64,000 nt of DNA from positions 62,001-126,000 of the forward strand of contig SVFM01000003.1 of the NCBI GenBank assembly GCA_015056865.1, read 5' to 3'. Position 1 is the first letter of the stretch. Each line of letters opens with the position of its first letter. Positions 25,459 through 34,391 of this stretch are shown here, piece after piece. The translations under genes and the position numbers were made by a program. The notes under the pieces are model-generated. The model did not search any database and was not told the origin of the DNA. It worked only from the letters and a program-made list of their open reading frames with translations. Origin of the DNA: Lachnospiraceae bacterium (GTDB taxonomy: Bacteria; Bacillota; Clostridia; Lachnospirales; Lachnospiraceae).

Positions 25459-27531
25459 ATGGCAAAATATCTGGTAATTGTTGAGTCACCGGCAAAGGTC
25501 AAGACGATTAAAAAATTTTTAGGGGCGAATTATGAGGTTATGGCAAGCAACGGACATGTGAGGGATCTGCCCAAGAGTCAGTTGGGTGTGGACGTTGCTC
25601 ATGACTTTGAACCAAAATATATTACCATCAGAGGAAAGGGCGATATCCTGGCAGAACTGAGAAAAGAAGTGAAAAAGGCTGAAAAGATTTATCTTGCAAC
25701 CGACCCGGACCGGGAGGGAGAGGCAATTTCCTGGCATTTGTTTATTGCGCTAAAGTTAGAAAATAAAAAGGTATATCGTATTGCCTTTAATGAGATCACC
25801 AAGAATGCAGTGAAGGAATCTTTGAAAAATGCCAGAGAGATCAACATGGATCTGGTGAACGCACAGCAGGCCAGAAGATGTCTGGATCGTATGGTGGGAT
25901 ATCGGATTTCGCCTTTATTGTGGGCAAAGGTGAAAAGAGGACTTAGCGCAGGCCGTGTGCAGTCTGTTGCTTTGCGTATTATTTGTGACAGAGAAGAGGA
26001 GATTGATGCTTTTATCCCGGAGGAATATTGGACGTTGAAGGGCTTCTTTGATGTACAAGGAGAGAAGAAAACTTTGATTGCCAAATATTACGGAACCGAT
26101 CAGGGGAAAGCAGAGATCACCAGTAAGGAGCAGGCTGAAGGTATCATGTCAGCTTTGCGAGGCGCCCAGTTCCGGATTGCTGAGATAAAAAAAGGCGAGC
26201 GGAGTAAAAAAGCGCCCTTGCCCTTTACCACCTCTACGTTACAACAGGAAGCCAGCAAAGTATTGAACTTCTCCACCCAAAAGACCATGCGCCTGGCACA
26301 GCAGCTTTATGAAGGCGTAGATATCAAAGGAATGGGGACCATTGGTCTTATCACCTATTTGCGTACGGATTCCACCCGGGTATCGGAAGAAGCAGAAAAA
26401 AACGCACAGGAGTATATCTGCGAAAAATTTGGAGAACCTTATGCGGCAGGCCATGGGGCTGAAAAAAAGAATGGGCAGAAAATACAGGATGCCCACGAGG
26501 CTATCCGTCCCACCCAGGTTTCATTAAGCCCTCTTGAACTGAAGGAACAGTTGCCAAGAGATCTGTTCAGACTTTATCAGCTCATTTGGAAACGATTTGT
26601 TGCCAGCCGCATGAATGCTGCACAATATGAGACAACCACGGTGAAAATAAGTGGGGGCGGACATGTTTTTAGTGTGGCGGCGTCCAAAGTGCTGTTTGAC
26701 GGCTTTATGAGTGTATATAGCAGGGAAGAAGATAAGGAGGAAGAGGAAGGAAATCTTTTGTCCGGGGAATTGAGTGCAACCAGCCTTCTTTCTTTGCGGG
26801 AATTGGAACCGGGGCAGCATTTTACCCAGCCTCCGGCTCACTATACAGAGGCTTCTTTGGTACGCGCCCTGGAGGAACTGGGCATTGGACGTCCCAGTAC
26901 CTATGCGCCTACCATTACCACGATTCTGGCAAGGCACTATATTGTAAAAGAAAATAAAAATTTGTATGTAACAGAGCTGGGTGAGGTGGTAAATCGCATG
27001 ATGAAGGAAGCTTTTCCTTCCATCGTGGATGTGAACTTTACTGCCAACATGGAGACTCTTTTGGACGGAGTGGCAGAAGGCGATGTGGATTGGAAGAAGA
27101 TAATTGCTAATTTCTATCCGGATCTGGATGAGGCGGTAAACAAGGCCCAGCAGGAACTGGATCAGGTGGAGATCGCCGATGAGCTTTCCGACGAGGTGTG
27201 CGATATCTGTGGCAGACAGATGGTGATCAAGTATGGCCCTCATGGTAAGTTTTTGGCTTGCCCGGGATTTCCGGATTGCAGGAATACCAAGCCTTATTTT
27301 GAAAAGACAGGTGTGGAGTGCCCCAAGTGCGGCAAGGATATCGTGGTAAAGAAAACCAAGAAGGGAAGACGGTATTACGGCTGCATAGGCAACCCGGAGT
27401 GCGATTTCATGGTGTGGCAAAAGCCTGTCAGTGAAAAATGTCCGAAGTGTGGCTCTTTACTGTTAGAAAAAGGCAGTAAGCTGGTATGTACTGGAGAGGA
27501 TTGTGAGTATATAGGTGACAAGCAGAAATAA
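25459..27531 (+). CDS. topA: DNA topoisomerase I
   Basis: 690 residues. Type IA enzyme that relaxes negative supercoils. Toprim domain at the N-terminus (LVIVESPAKVKTI with Glu9; DPDREGEAISWH), and the catalytic Tyr300 in GLITYLRTDSTRVS. The C-terminus has three four-cysteine zinc ribbons, at about residues 580, 617 and 660 (each CxxC...C...C), as in other Firmicute enzymes. ATG 25459 is the first start after the ribosome-site-like TTAGGA. It precedes codY, an arrangement seen in many Clostridia. Confidence 0.97.
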   Translation: MAKYLVIVESPAKVKTIKKFLGANYEVMASNGHVRDLPKSQLGVDVAHDFEPKYITIRGKGDILAELRKEVKKAEKIYLATDPDREGEAISWHLFIALKLENKKVYRIAFNEITKNAVKESLKNAREINMDLVNAQQARRCLDRMVGYRISPLLWAKVKRGLSAGRVQSVALRIICDREEEIDAFIPEEYWTLKGFFDVQGEKKTLIAKYYGTDQGKAEITSKEQAEGIMSALRGAQFRIAEIKKGERSKKAPLPFTTSTLQQEASKVLNFSTQKTMRLAQQLYEGVDIKGMGTIGLITYLRTDSTRVSEEAEKNAQEYICEKFGEPYAAGHGAEKKNGQKIQDAHEAIRPTQVSLSPLELKEQLPRDLFRLYQLIWKRFVASRMNAAQYETTTVKISGGGHVFSVAASKVLFDGFMSVYSREEDKEEEEGNLLSGELSATSLLSLRELEPGQHFTQPPAHYTEASLVRALEELGIGRPSTYAPTITTILARHYIVKENKNLYVTELGEVVNRMMKEAFPSIVDVNFTANMETLLDGVAEGDVDWKKIIANFYPDLDEAVNKAQQELDQVEIADELSDEVCDICGRQMVIKYGPHGKFLACPGFPDCRNTKPYFEKTGVECPKCGKDIVVKKTKKGRRYYGCIGNPECDFMVWQKPVSEKCPKCGSLLLEKGSKLVCTGEDCEYIGDKQK

Positions 27532-27540
27532 AATGCAGAA

Positions 27541-27555
27541 AATATTCTAAAAATT
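27541..27555 (+). promoter_or_regulatory. CodY-like box upstream of codY
   Basis: AATATTCTAAAAATT differs at two of fifteen positions from the CodY consensus AATTTTCWGAAAATT. It is just upstream of a plausible promoter (TTGATT 27564, 16-base spacer, TATGCT 27586), which suggests autoregulation. Confidence 0.5.
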
Positions 27556-27648
27556 GTGACAGTTTGATTGAAAAAATTTTAAATGTATGCTAATATACTT
27601 ATGAATCAGTTAAAAACAGATGACAGAGTTTGTCGTGGAGGAAAAAAG

Positions 27649-28434
27649 ATGAGTAGTGTACAATTGTTGGATAAGACGAGGAAAATTGGAAAGCTGCTTC
27701 ACAACAACAATTCCAGTAAAGTGGTTTTTAACGACATCTGTAAGGTTATGCGAGAAATTTTAAATTCCAATGTTCTGGTGATCAGCAAAAAGGGTAAGGT
27801 GCTTGGTGTCGGCAAGGCAGAAGGCATCGAATCCCTGAATGAGTTGGTTGATGAAAGAGTGGGCGGATTCATTGATGCTATGCTGAATGAGAGATTGCTC
27901 GGCGTGCTTTCCACTAAGGAGAATGTGAATCTGGAGACACTGGGCTTTAGCAGGGAGATTGTAAAGAAATTTCAGGCTATTATTGCACCCATTGAGACGG
28001 CCGGTGAGAGACTGGGCACGTTGTTTATCTATAAGTGTGATGATCAGTATGATATTGATGATATCATTCTCTGTGAGTATGGAACTACCGTGGTAGGACT
28101 GGAGATGCTACGGGCAGTCAATGAGGAGAGTGCGGAGGAAAGCAGAAAGCTTGCGGTGGTCAAGTCTGCCATCAGTACCCTTTCCTTTTCAGAGATGGAA
28201 GCGATCACTCACATTTTTGATGAGATGGATGGCATGGAGGGAATCTTGGTTGCCAGCAAGATTGCAGACAGAGTGGGTATCACCAGATCCGTGATCGTGA
28301 ATGCACTGCGCAAATTTGAGAGTGCAGGTGTCATCGAATCCAGGTCGTCCGGCATGAAGGGCACTTACATTAAGGTGCTCAATGATGTGGTATTTGAGGA
28401 GATAGAAGAACTGAAGAAGAAAAATCTGAAATAG
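27649..28434 (+). CDS. codY: GTP-sensing global regulator CodY
   Basis: 261 residues. CodY represses nutrient-acquisition and amino-acid genes when GTP and branched-chain amino acids are high. The N-terminal GAF half (LLDKTRKIGKLLHNNN at the start) and the C-terminal winged helix (ILVASKIADRVGITRSVIVNALRKFESAGVIESRS) are diagnostic. ATG 27649 with GGAGG 8 bases upstream is preferred over the in-frame ATG 27583, which would add 22 residues foreign to the family. It lies between topA and rpsB and has its own terminator. Confidence 0.96.
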   Translation: MSSVQLLDKTRKIGKLLHNNNSSKVVFNDICKVMREILNSNVLVISKKGKVLGVGKAEGIESLNELVDERVGGFIDAMLNERLLGVLSTKENVNLETLGFSREIVKKFQAIIAPIETAGERLGTLFIYKCDDQYDIDDIILCEYGTTVVGLEMLRAVNEESAEESRKLAVVKSAISTLSFSEMEAITHIFDEMDGMEGILVASKIADRVGITRSVIVNALRKFESAGVIESRSSGMKGTYIKVLNDVVFEEIEELKKKNLK

Positions 28435-28438
28435 AGTG

Positions 28439-28463
28439 AAAAACCCCTTGCAAAGGGGTTTTT
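28439..28463 (+). terminator. Terminator of codY
   Basis: AAAAACCCCTT (28439-28449) pairs with AAAGGGGTTTTT (28452-28463) around a short loop, ending in T residues. The following rpsB promoter uses the loop as its -35. Confidence 0.88.
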
Positions 28464-28476
28464 CTTATGTTATAAT
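28448..28476 (+). promoter_or_regulatory. Promoter of rpsB-tsf, overlapping the codY terminator
   Basis: TTGCAA (28448-28453) lies in the loop and 3' edge of the codY terminator; a 17-base spacer separates it from TATAAT (28471-28476). Confidence 0.7.
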
Positions 28477-28499
28477 TCGCATGTTATGACCATAAATCA

Positions 28500-28600
28500 C
28501 GCACACTGATTCGATGTTGGTGTCCGAAAAGGATAAGCATTCGGAGAAAACCGCATCAAAACGCGGGTGCGGCCGAAAAGGTGTGCGGCAGAAATTTAAC
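28500..28600 (+). promoter_or_regulatory. Structured leader of rpsB
   Basis: The roughly 135-base untranslated region holds successive hairpins: TCCGAA (28523) with TTCGGA (28540), CCGCA with TGCGG (28551 and 28567), and a GCCG/CGGC stem before the ribosome site. CCGAAAAGG occurs twice (28524-28532 and 28573-28581). Autogenous binding of S2 is a reasonable guess but unproven. Confidence 0.45.
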
Positions 28601-28617
28601 CAAATGGAGGGAAAGAC

Positions 28618-29376
28618 ATGAGCGTTATTTCAATGAAACAGTTACTTGAAGCAGGTGTTCATTTTGGACATCAGACCAGAAGATGGAACCCTAAGATGGC
28701 TCCTTACATCTTCACCGAGAGAAACGGTATCCACATCATCGATCTGCAGAAGTCCGTAGGTAAGGTGGACGAGGCTTACAATGCAATCTCTGAGATCGCT
28801 GCACAGGGCGGCACCATTCTTTTTGTTGGTACCAAGAAGCAGGCTCAGGATGCTGTTAAGACCGAGGCTGAGAGATGCGGTATGTACTATGTAAATGAGA
28901 GATGGCTGGGCGGTATGCTGACCAACTTCAAGACCATCCAGTCCCGTATTGCCAGACTGCGTGCGATCGAGACCATGTCCGAGGACGGTACTTTTGATGT
29001 ACTGCCTAAGAAGGAAGTTATTGAACTGAAGAAAGAGTGGGAGAAGCTGGAGAAGAACCTTGGCGGTATCAAGGATATGACCAGAGTTCCCGATGCTATT
29101 TTCGTAGTTGACCCCAAGAAGGAGAGAATCTGCGTGCAGGAAGCACATGCACTGGGAATCACTCTGATCGGTATCGGTGATACAAACTGCGATCCCGAAG
29201 AACTGGATTATATCATACCCGGCAACGATGACGCTATCAGAGCAGTAAAACTGATCGTAGCAAAGATGGCAGATGCTGTGATCGAAGCAAATCAGGGCGA
29301 AGCTGTTTATGCAGAGCAGGATGTTGCAGCAGAGGCAACTGATATCGAAGAAGTTGCAATGGAGACCGAAGAGTAA
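28618..29376 (+). CDS. rpsB: 30S ribosomal protein S2
   Basis: 252 residues. The opening [22 protein letters not shown] and the later [12 protein letters not shown] and VDPKKE segments are S2 signatures. S2 binds at the head-body junction of the small subunit. Codons are strongly biased to the optimal set, as for highly expressed genes. ATG 28618 follows TGGAGGG. It ends with an acidic tail of about 25 residues. tsf follows as expected, with an intergenic hairpin. Confidence 0.98.
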   Translation: MSVISMKQLLEAGVHFGHQTRRWNPKMAPYIFTERNGIHIIDLQKSVGKVDEAYNAISEIAAQGGTILFVGTKKQAQDAVKTEAERCGMYYVNERWLGGMLTNFKTIQSRIARLRAIETMSEDGTFDVLPKKEVIELKKEWEKLEKNLGGIKDMTRVPDAIFVVDPKKERICVQEAHALGITLIGIGDTNCDPEELDYIIPGNDDAIRAVKLIVAKMADAVIEANQGEAVYAEQDVAAEATDIEEVAMETEE

Positions 29377-29422
29377 TTAGACCAAACGGCGGCATACCCG
29401 CGCGAACCGCTTTGTTGGACGA

Positions 29423-29455
29423 AAAGGGACGCGTCAGACACGTCCCTTTATATAT
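29423..29455 (+). terminator. Weak intergenic terminator or attenuator between rpsB and tsf
   Basis: AAAGGGACG (29423-29431) pairs with CGTCCCTTT (29441-29449), 9-base loop. The downstream T-run is broken (TTTATATATCT), so partial read-through into tsf is expected, which could set the S2 to EF-Ts ratio. Confidence 0.6.
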
Positions 29456-29492
29456 CTAAATTTTTGTAGAATATAGTATGGAGGAAAATCAA

Positions 29493-30434
29493 ATGGCAGA
29501 AATTACAGCAGCAATGGTAAAAGAACTGCGTGAGGCTACAGGCGCAGGCATGATGGATTGTAAAAAAGCTCTGGCAGCTACCGAGGGTAACATGGATGAG
29601 GCTGTTGAGTTCCTGAGAAAGAACGGCCAGGCTAAGGCAGAGAAGAAGGCTAGCAGAATCGCAGCAGAGGGTCTTTGCAGAGTGGCAGTAAAAGATGACA
29701 AGGTTGCAGCAGTTGTTGAGGTAAACTCCGAGACAGACTTCGTTGCAAAGAATGAAGAGTTCCAGAAATATGTAGAGGCAGTTGCAGCTCAGGCTGTAAA
29801 TTCTGACGCAGCAGACATGGATGCATTCATGGCTGAGCAGTGGAATCTGGATGCTTCCAAGACTGTGAAGGAAGCTCTTGTAGAGAAGGTTGCAGTAATC
29901 GGTGAGAACCTGAACATCAGAAGATTTGAGAAGGTTGTAGCTGAGGATGGTATGGTTGTTTCCTACGTTCACGGCGGTGGCAGAATCGGCGTTATCGTAC
30001 AGGCAGCTACCGATGTGGTAAACGATGCAGTGAAAGAGGCACTGACCAATCTGGCTATGCAGGTTGCAGCTCTGTCTCCTAAGTATGTATCCACCGCAGA
30101 TGTATCTGAGGAGTACAAGGAGCATGAGAAAGAAATCCTGAAGGCTCAGATCGAAGCAGATCCTAAGATGGCTGGCAAGCCCGAGAAGGTAATCGAGGGT
30201 GCGGTTCTTGGACGTCTGAACAAAGAGCTGAAAGAGGTATGTCTGCTTGAGCAGGTATATGTAAAGGCTGAGGACGGCAAGCAGACTGTTGCACAGTATG
30301 TTGCACAGGTTGCTAAGGAGAACGGCGCTAACCTGAGCATCAAGAAGTTCGTTCGTTTCGAGACCGGCGAGGGCCTGGCTAAGAAGGAAGAGAACTTTGC
30401 CGAGGAAGTTGCAAAGCAGATGGCTGGTAACTAA
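29493..30434 (+). CDS. tsf: Elongation factor Ts
   Basis: 313 residues. EF-Ts regenerates EF-Tu-GTP. MAEITAAMVKELREATGAGMMDCKKAL is the family N-terminus and TDFVAKN marks the core contact segment. ATG 29493 has GGAGG at 29480-29484; the in-frame ATG 29478 starts inside that ribosome site and is rejected. Codon use is highly biased. The customary next genes pyrH and frr are not downstream; a terminator and a direct repeat come instead. Confidence 0.97.
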   Translation: MAEITAAMVKELREATGAGMMDCKKALAATEGNMDEAVEFLRKNGQAKAEKKASRIAAEGLCRVAVKDDKVAAVVEVNSETDFVAKNEEFQKYVEAVAAQAVNSDAADMDAFMAEQWNLDASKTVKEALVEKVAVIGENLNIRRFEKVVAEDGMVVSYVHGGGRIGVIVQAATDVVNDAVKEALTNLAMQVAALSPKYVSTADVSEEYKEHEKEILKAQIEADPKMAGKPEKVIEGAVLGRLNKELKEVCLLEQVYVKAEDGKQTVAQYVAQVAKENGANLSIKKFVRFETGEGLAKKEENFAEEVAKQMAGN

Positions 30435-30472
30435 GGTTACCTCAACTGAGAAATATTTAAATGAAATGATAA

Positions 30473-30513
30473 GGCACCATTACCTGTAGAAATGCGGATA
30501 ATGGTGTTTTTTT
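30473..30513 (+). terminator. Terminator of rpsB-tsf
   Basis: CACCATTA (30475-30482) pairs with TAATGGTG (30499-30506), followed by seven T residues that run into direct repeat copy 1. Confidence 0.85.
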
Positions 30514-30543
30514 GTCAAATAAATTATGAAGTGAAAACTACTT
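30511..30543. repeat. 33-bp direct repeat, copy 1 (left border of MerR/surface-protein cassette)
   Basis: Starts TTTGTCAAATAAATTATGAA. It matches copy 2 at 34392-34424 in 31 of 33 positions. It lies between the tsf terminator and the merR stop codon. Confidence 0.85.
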
Positions 30544-30548
30544 CAATG

Positions 30549-31331
30549 TTATCCCTTAATCGGTACGGCGATTTGCGTGATGTAATCCTCACTGTGATCT
30601 CCGCGGTTGGGAGGTCCTTCCATATATACAGAACGGAACGGGCCGGCAACCTCAATGTTGTTATCCTTCACATAATGCATCAATGCGCCAATGGCGATAC
30701 CGGTTTCTTCATATGGGCCACGGTAGTAAATGCATAGCGCAGGGGTTTCCGCAAACTCTGTACGCTCAGGGCCGTCATAATTGTCGGCCACAGGAATGCA
30801 GCACATTAAGTCCAGTTTATCTGCTGCCGGGGACATTCTCATAGTAAACATACGACCGGGCATAAACATTTTTCCGGTGTGGGCAGCTGCAATATAGGTA
30901 TCACGCAACTTATTTGCAGCTTCAGAAACATCCTTGCATTCATACCTACGACAGAAGCAGACCTGCCTGGGCAGTGTGGTTTTGCGTACGGTTAGATCCC
31001 CACGCTTGGCTGCCCGAACCTGTAGCATCTGAATGTTCTTATCCAAAGATGCGCGTAGCTCCATAAGGCGTGCTAAGTAGGTATCAATATTTTCTGTATC
31101 GTAGTAATACTGCTCCACTTCTTTAAGTGTAAGACCAAGCGACTGCAGAGAACGGATGGCGCGAATCTGTGTCATATTGTCCGCTGAGTAATAACGGTAT
31201 CCGCTTTCCTCGTCTTTGATGGCGGGGGACAAAAGCCCCATATCCTCGTAAACAATAAGGGTCTTGCGGGTGATCCCCATTATCTTCGTTACATCACCGA
31301 TTTTAAATAAAGTTTCGTCGTACTTTTTCAA
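30549..31331 (-). CDS. MerR-family regulator with GyrI-like effector domain
   Basis: 260 residues. The N-terminal winged helix (LFKIGDVTKIMGITRKTLIVYEDMGLL, then SGYRYYSADNMTQI) is followed by a dimerisation coiled coil (about 80-112) and a C-terminal GyrI-like/BmrR-type effector-binding domain (about 115-260; ending YITQIAVPIKG). Such proteins sense drug-like or organic compounds. It is divergent from the surface-protein gene, and the shared intergenic region has a MerR-type 19-bp-spacer promoter facing that gene. No multidrug pump is nearby, unlike BmrR. The ligand is unknown. Confidence 0.9.
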   Translation of the reverse strand: MKKYDETLFKIGDVTKIMGITRKTLIVYEDMGLLSPAIKDEESGYRYYSADNMTQIRAIRSLQSLGLTLKEVEQYYYDTENIDTYLARLMELRASLDKNIQMLQVRAAKRGDLTVRKTTLPRQVCFCRRYECKDVSEAANKLRDTYIAAAHTGKMFMPGRMFTMRMSPAADKLDLMCCIPVADNYDGPERTEFAETPALCIYYRGPYEETGIAIGALMHYVKDNNIEVAGPFRSVYMEGPPNRGDHSEDYITQIAVPIKG

Positions 31332-31376
31332 TTTCTAATCACCTCAAAAAACTTCAAAAATAATTCGCAAAAGTTC

Positions 31377-31407
31377 TTGACTTGAACCTTAGGGTCTAAG
31401 TTATGAT
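31377..31407 (+). promoter_or_regulatory. MerR-type promoter (19-bp spacer with dyad) toward the surface-protein gene
   Basis: TTGACT (31377-31382) and TATGAT (31402-31407) are separated by 19 bases, the over-long spacer that MerR proteins correct by DNA distortion. CTTAG-GGT-CTAAG (31388-31400) is the dyad in the spacer. Confidence 0.75.
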
Positions 31408-31480
31408 TATATTGTACATAATATCCTGTTCTTTGCAATAGAAAGCGGAGATATCAGTACGAAAAATTAAAGGGATATCC

Positions 31481-31509
31481 CCTTAGTGGTTATTATATAA
31501 CCACCAAGG
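31481..31509 (+). repeat. Inverted repeat in the surface-protein leader
   Basis: GTGGTTAT (31486-31493) and ATAACCAC (31497-31504) pair with a 3-base loop; outer CCTT and AAGG extend the stem. It has no T-tract and ends 12 bases before the ribosome site GGGAG (31523), so it may affect mRNA stability or translation. Confidence 0.65.
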
Positions 31510-31535
31510 AGCTCTGTCTGAAGGGAGTTTTACTT

Positions 31536-34316
31536 ATGAAAACTTGGGGAAAGAAATGGAAACATATGATAACTATGCTACTGGCTGTGGTCATGCTCTG
31601 CAGTCTGATACCAATCAACGCAATGGCAGCAGGCCAGACAGTCAAGGTTGCAGGTGTTGAACTTTCAGACGGTCAGTGCCTGACGAACAACGCTGCAACC
31701 AGTGCAACCACATATAGAGAAGGCGACCCCTATGTTGCATACTACAAAGATGGGGTACTGTACTTAAACAACTTTGAGACTGAACAGGTAAACACATGTA
31801 TTTATTTTCGTGGCAATTCTGATTTGATCATTGATGTGACAGGTAATAACACACTGGTGAGAACTGCTGGCGCTTGCATCAATGTCGAAAGCTTTACCTA
31901 TGGTCTGGTGGTCCAAGGAACCGGCACTTTGACGGCTACCGGATCCAGCTTTGGCTTCTGGGTAAGAGAAAATATTACTTTCCAAGGGGATGTAACCGTG
32001 GTAGCCGAGGGTACATCTGATGTGGGAATCGCAAGCAATCGCGGAAACACTGGCCTGAGCGATACGAAGATCACCATTAAAGACAATGCAAGGGTAACTG
32101 CCACCGGTGGAAAATATGGTATTGGTGGAGATTGGGAAAGAACTCCGGGGGTCGTTGTGGAAGACAATGCTGTGGTAACAGCAAAGGGTGGAACGCACGC
32201 AATACGGGCCCTGACCGCTGAAACAGTTTCCAGTCAGAAGGTGTTTGCCAGTACAGATATCGGCGGCAGCAGTAAAGAGGTATATGCGGCCTCCAATAAC
32301 AGCACCTATAAATATGTTGAAGTAAATCCTGAAACTTACAGTGTAACCGTAACCCACGGTACCGGCAGTGGCGAGTATTCTCCCGGCACGTTGGTTAATA
32401 TTGAGGCAAACACCGCCCCCACCAGTAAGCAGTTCAAAGAGTGGACCGGCACTGACGGGCTGGCCTTTACCAGCGGTAGCAAGACCTCTGCTGTTGCCAC
32501 CTTTACCATGCCTGCCAATGCGGTGACCGTGTCTGCCACCTATGAAGATCGCCCGTATGAAGAATATGATCTGTGGGTCGGCGGTGTGCAGGTAACAAGT
32601 GATAATGCAAGTAATATCACAGGCACCGACATCAGCGGAACGGTATCTTATGATGCCACGACCCATACCTTGACGTTGAATAATGCGATAATTGGTGCAT
32701 ATGAATTCGGTACTTTTTGGCACGACACAAGTTGTATTTACGGTGAAAACGATCTGATAATCAATCTGGTTGGAAATAATACGCTTACCGGAATGGATAA
32801 CGGCGGCAGCAGCTACGGTATTTACATTGACAACGACGGTAACCTGACTTTTACCGGAAACGGCAGCCTGACGGTAACAGCGGCAGACCTTTCGGAGCAG
32901 AAGTGGTCTGTAGCAGTTTTTGCCGACGGTACGATTACAGTGGAAGAAAGCTGCACCATCACCGCCTGCAGCGGCGATAGTGGATGGGTGTCCCGTGCAT
33001 TCTATTCTTATGCCAGCGGCAATAAATATATTTTACCCGATGTTCCGGGAGTCCTTGCTGCCGGTAACAAGAATGCTCCCAACGCTACTAATTTGGAAGT
33101 ATGTAACAACAACCCTGATGCTTTTAAATATCTGAAAATTGCCCCTGGTTATACGGTATTGCTGAACACCGATGGAGGTACTGTCAATTCCGGCAACGTG
33201 ACTTGCTACTTTGTAGATGCCGGTGCAACACTGCCTGCCGATGTAACTAAATCCGGTTACGATTTTTCCGGTTGGTATGACAACTCCGGCCTCACCGGCG
33301 AAGCTGTAACGGGAATTCCTGCCAATGCAACCGGCAATAAGGAATATTGGGCCAAGTGGACGGCTGTGCACACCTGTAATATTCAGCCTGTTGTAAAGGT
33401 ATGGCCGAACTGTACTGAGGGCGGCAAGGAAGCTTATTACAAGTGCGAAGGCTGCGGCAAGTTCTTTGAGGATGCCGCTGGCAAGACCGAAATTGTCAAC
33501 ATCGCAACCTGGGGCAATCTGAGCAAGGTGGGTCATAGCGAAGGTACCGAATGGAAGTCTGATGAGGATAACCATTGGCACATCTGCTCTGTTGATGATT
33601 GCGGCGCAGTGATCGACAGCTCCAAGGCGGCACATACCTCTACAGGCGACAATGTTGCCAACTGTCAGAAGGCTGCCGTATGTGATATTTGCGGCGTGAC
33701 CTATGGCACTGTAGCCGATCATGATCCCAAGAACACCTGGAGCAAGGATGAAACCGGTCACTGGTATGTCTGCAAGGTCTCCGGTTGCACCGAGAAGATC
33801 AGCTTTGCAACCCACAATCCAGACCATCAAGACGGAGCGACCGAGGAATATCCCGTTAAGTGTACCGATTGTGGATGGATTATCAAGCAGCAGCTTACAC
33901 ATACCCATGTATTCAATAAAAATGTGGCAGACGAGCAGTATTTTGCAAGCGGCGCAAACTGCACCGATCCTGCTAAATACTATGTCTCCTGTGCTTGTGG
34001 CGAAGCCGGTACAGAAACCTTTGAAAACGGCAGCGCTATCGGTCATACCTATGACACCGAATGGAAGGCCGATCAGGATAACCATTGGAATGGATGTCCT
34101 TGCGGTGATAAGGCCAACATTGCAGCGCACAAGGACCAAAATGCTGACGGCAAGTGTGATGTTTGCTCTTATAATCCAGGTATACTTTCTGATAATCCGC
34201 AGACCGGCGATAACAGCAATTTGGCTCTTTGGATCGCTCTCATCTTCATCAGTGGCGGTGCACTTGTTACTTTGACTGTCGTCGACAGAAAGAGAAGAGT
34301 ATTTGGTAAAAGTTAA
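31536..34316 (+). CDS. Sortase-anchored cell-surface repeat protein
   Basis: 926 residues. Order: Sec signal peptide (1-32), two beta-helix-like repeat regions (about 35-255 and 345-485; GNNTLVRT and GNNTLTGM type turns), an InlB-like repeat between them (about 268-340; GSGEYSPGTLVNIEANTAP), a Listeria-Bacteroides (Flg_new) type repeat (about 540-610; GYDFSGWYDNSG...AKW), then Cys-rich modules with repeated H-W and C-x2-C pairs (about 615-870). The C-terminus has an NPQTG sortase motif (residues 887-891), a hydrophobic helix and RKRR. It is displayed on the wall, perhaps as an adhesin or glycan binder; no catalytic site is seen. Confidence 0.85.
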   Translation: MKTWGKKWKHMITMLLAVVMLCSLIPINAMAAGQTVKVAGVELSDGQCLTNNAATSATTYREGDPYVAYYKDGVLYLNNFETEQVNTCIYFRGNSDLIIDVTGNNTLVRTAGACINVESFTYGLVVQGTGTLTATGSSFGFWVRENITFQGDVTVVAEGTSDVGIASNRGNTGLSDTKITIKDNARVTATGGKYGIGGDWERTPGVVVEDNAVVTAKGGTHAIRALTAETVSSQKVFASTDIGGSSKEVYAASNNSTYKYVEVNPETYSVTVTHGTGSGEYSPGTLVNIEANTAPTSKQFKEWTGTDGLAFTSGSKTSAVATFTMPANAVTVSATYEDRPYEEYDLWVGGVQVTSDNASNITGTDISGTVSYDATTHTLTLNNAIIGAYEFGTFWHDTSCIYGENDLIINLVGNNTLTGMDNGGSSYGIYIDNDGNLTFTGNGSLTVTAADLSEQKWSVAVFADGTITVEESCTITACSGDSGWVSRAFYSYASGNKYILPDVPGVLAAGNKNAPNATNLEVCNNNPDAFKYLKIAPGYTVLLNTDGGTVNSGNVTCYFVDAGATLPADVTKSGYDFSGWYDNSGLTGEAVTGIPANATGNKEYWAKWTAVHTCNIQPVVKVWPNCTEGGKEAYYKCEGCGKFFEDAAGKTEIVNIATWGNLSKVGHSEGTEWKSDEDNHWHICSVDDCGAVIDSSKAAHTSTGDNVANCQKAAVCDICGVTYGTVADHDPKNTWSKDETGHWYVCKVSGCTEKISFATHNPDHQDGATEEYPVKCTDCGWIIKQQLTHTHVFNKNVADEQYFASGANCTDPAKYYVSCACGEAGTETFENGSAIGHTYDTEWKADQDNHWNGCPCGDKANIAAHKDQNADGKCDVCSYNPGILSDNPQTGDNSNLALWIALIFISGGALVTLTVVDRKRRVFGKS

Positions 34317-34331
34317 GTATATCCCTCTAGC

Positions 34332-34366
34332 AAAGGCGGTAGCGAGTTAATCGTTACCGCCTTTTT
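34332..34366 (+). terminator. Terminator of the surface-protein gene
   Basis: AAAGGCGGTAGCGA (34332-34345) pairs with TCGTTACCGCCTTT (34351-34364), 1 mismatch, followed by T residues. Confidence 0.88.
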
Positions 34367-34391
34367 AGACACCCCCAATTTGTTCAAAAAA

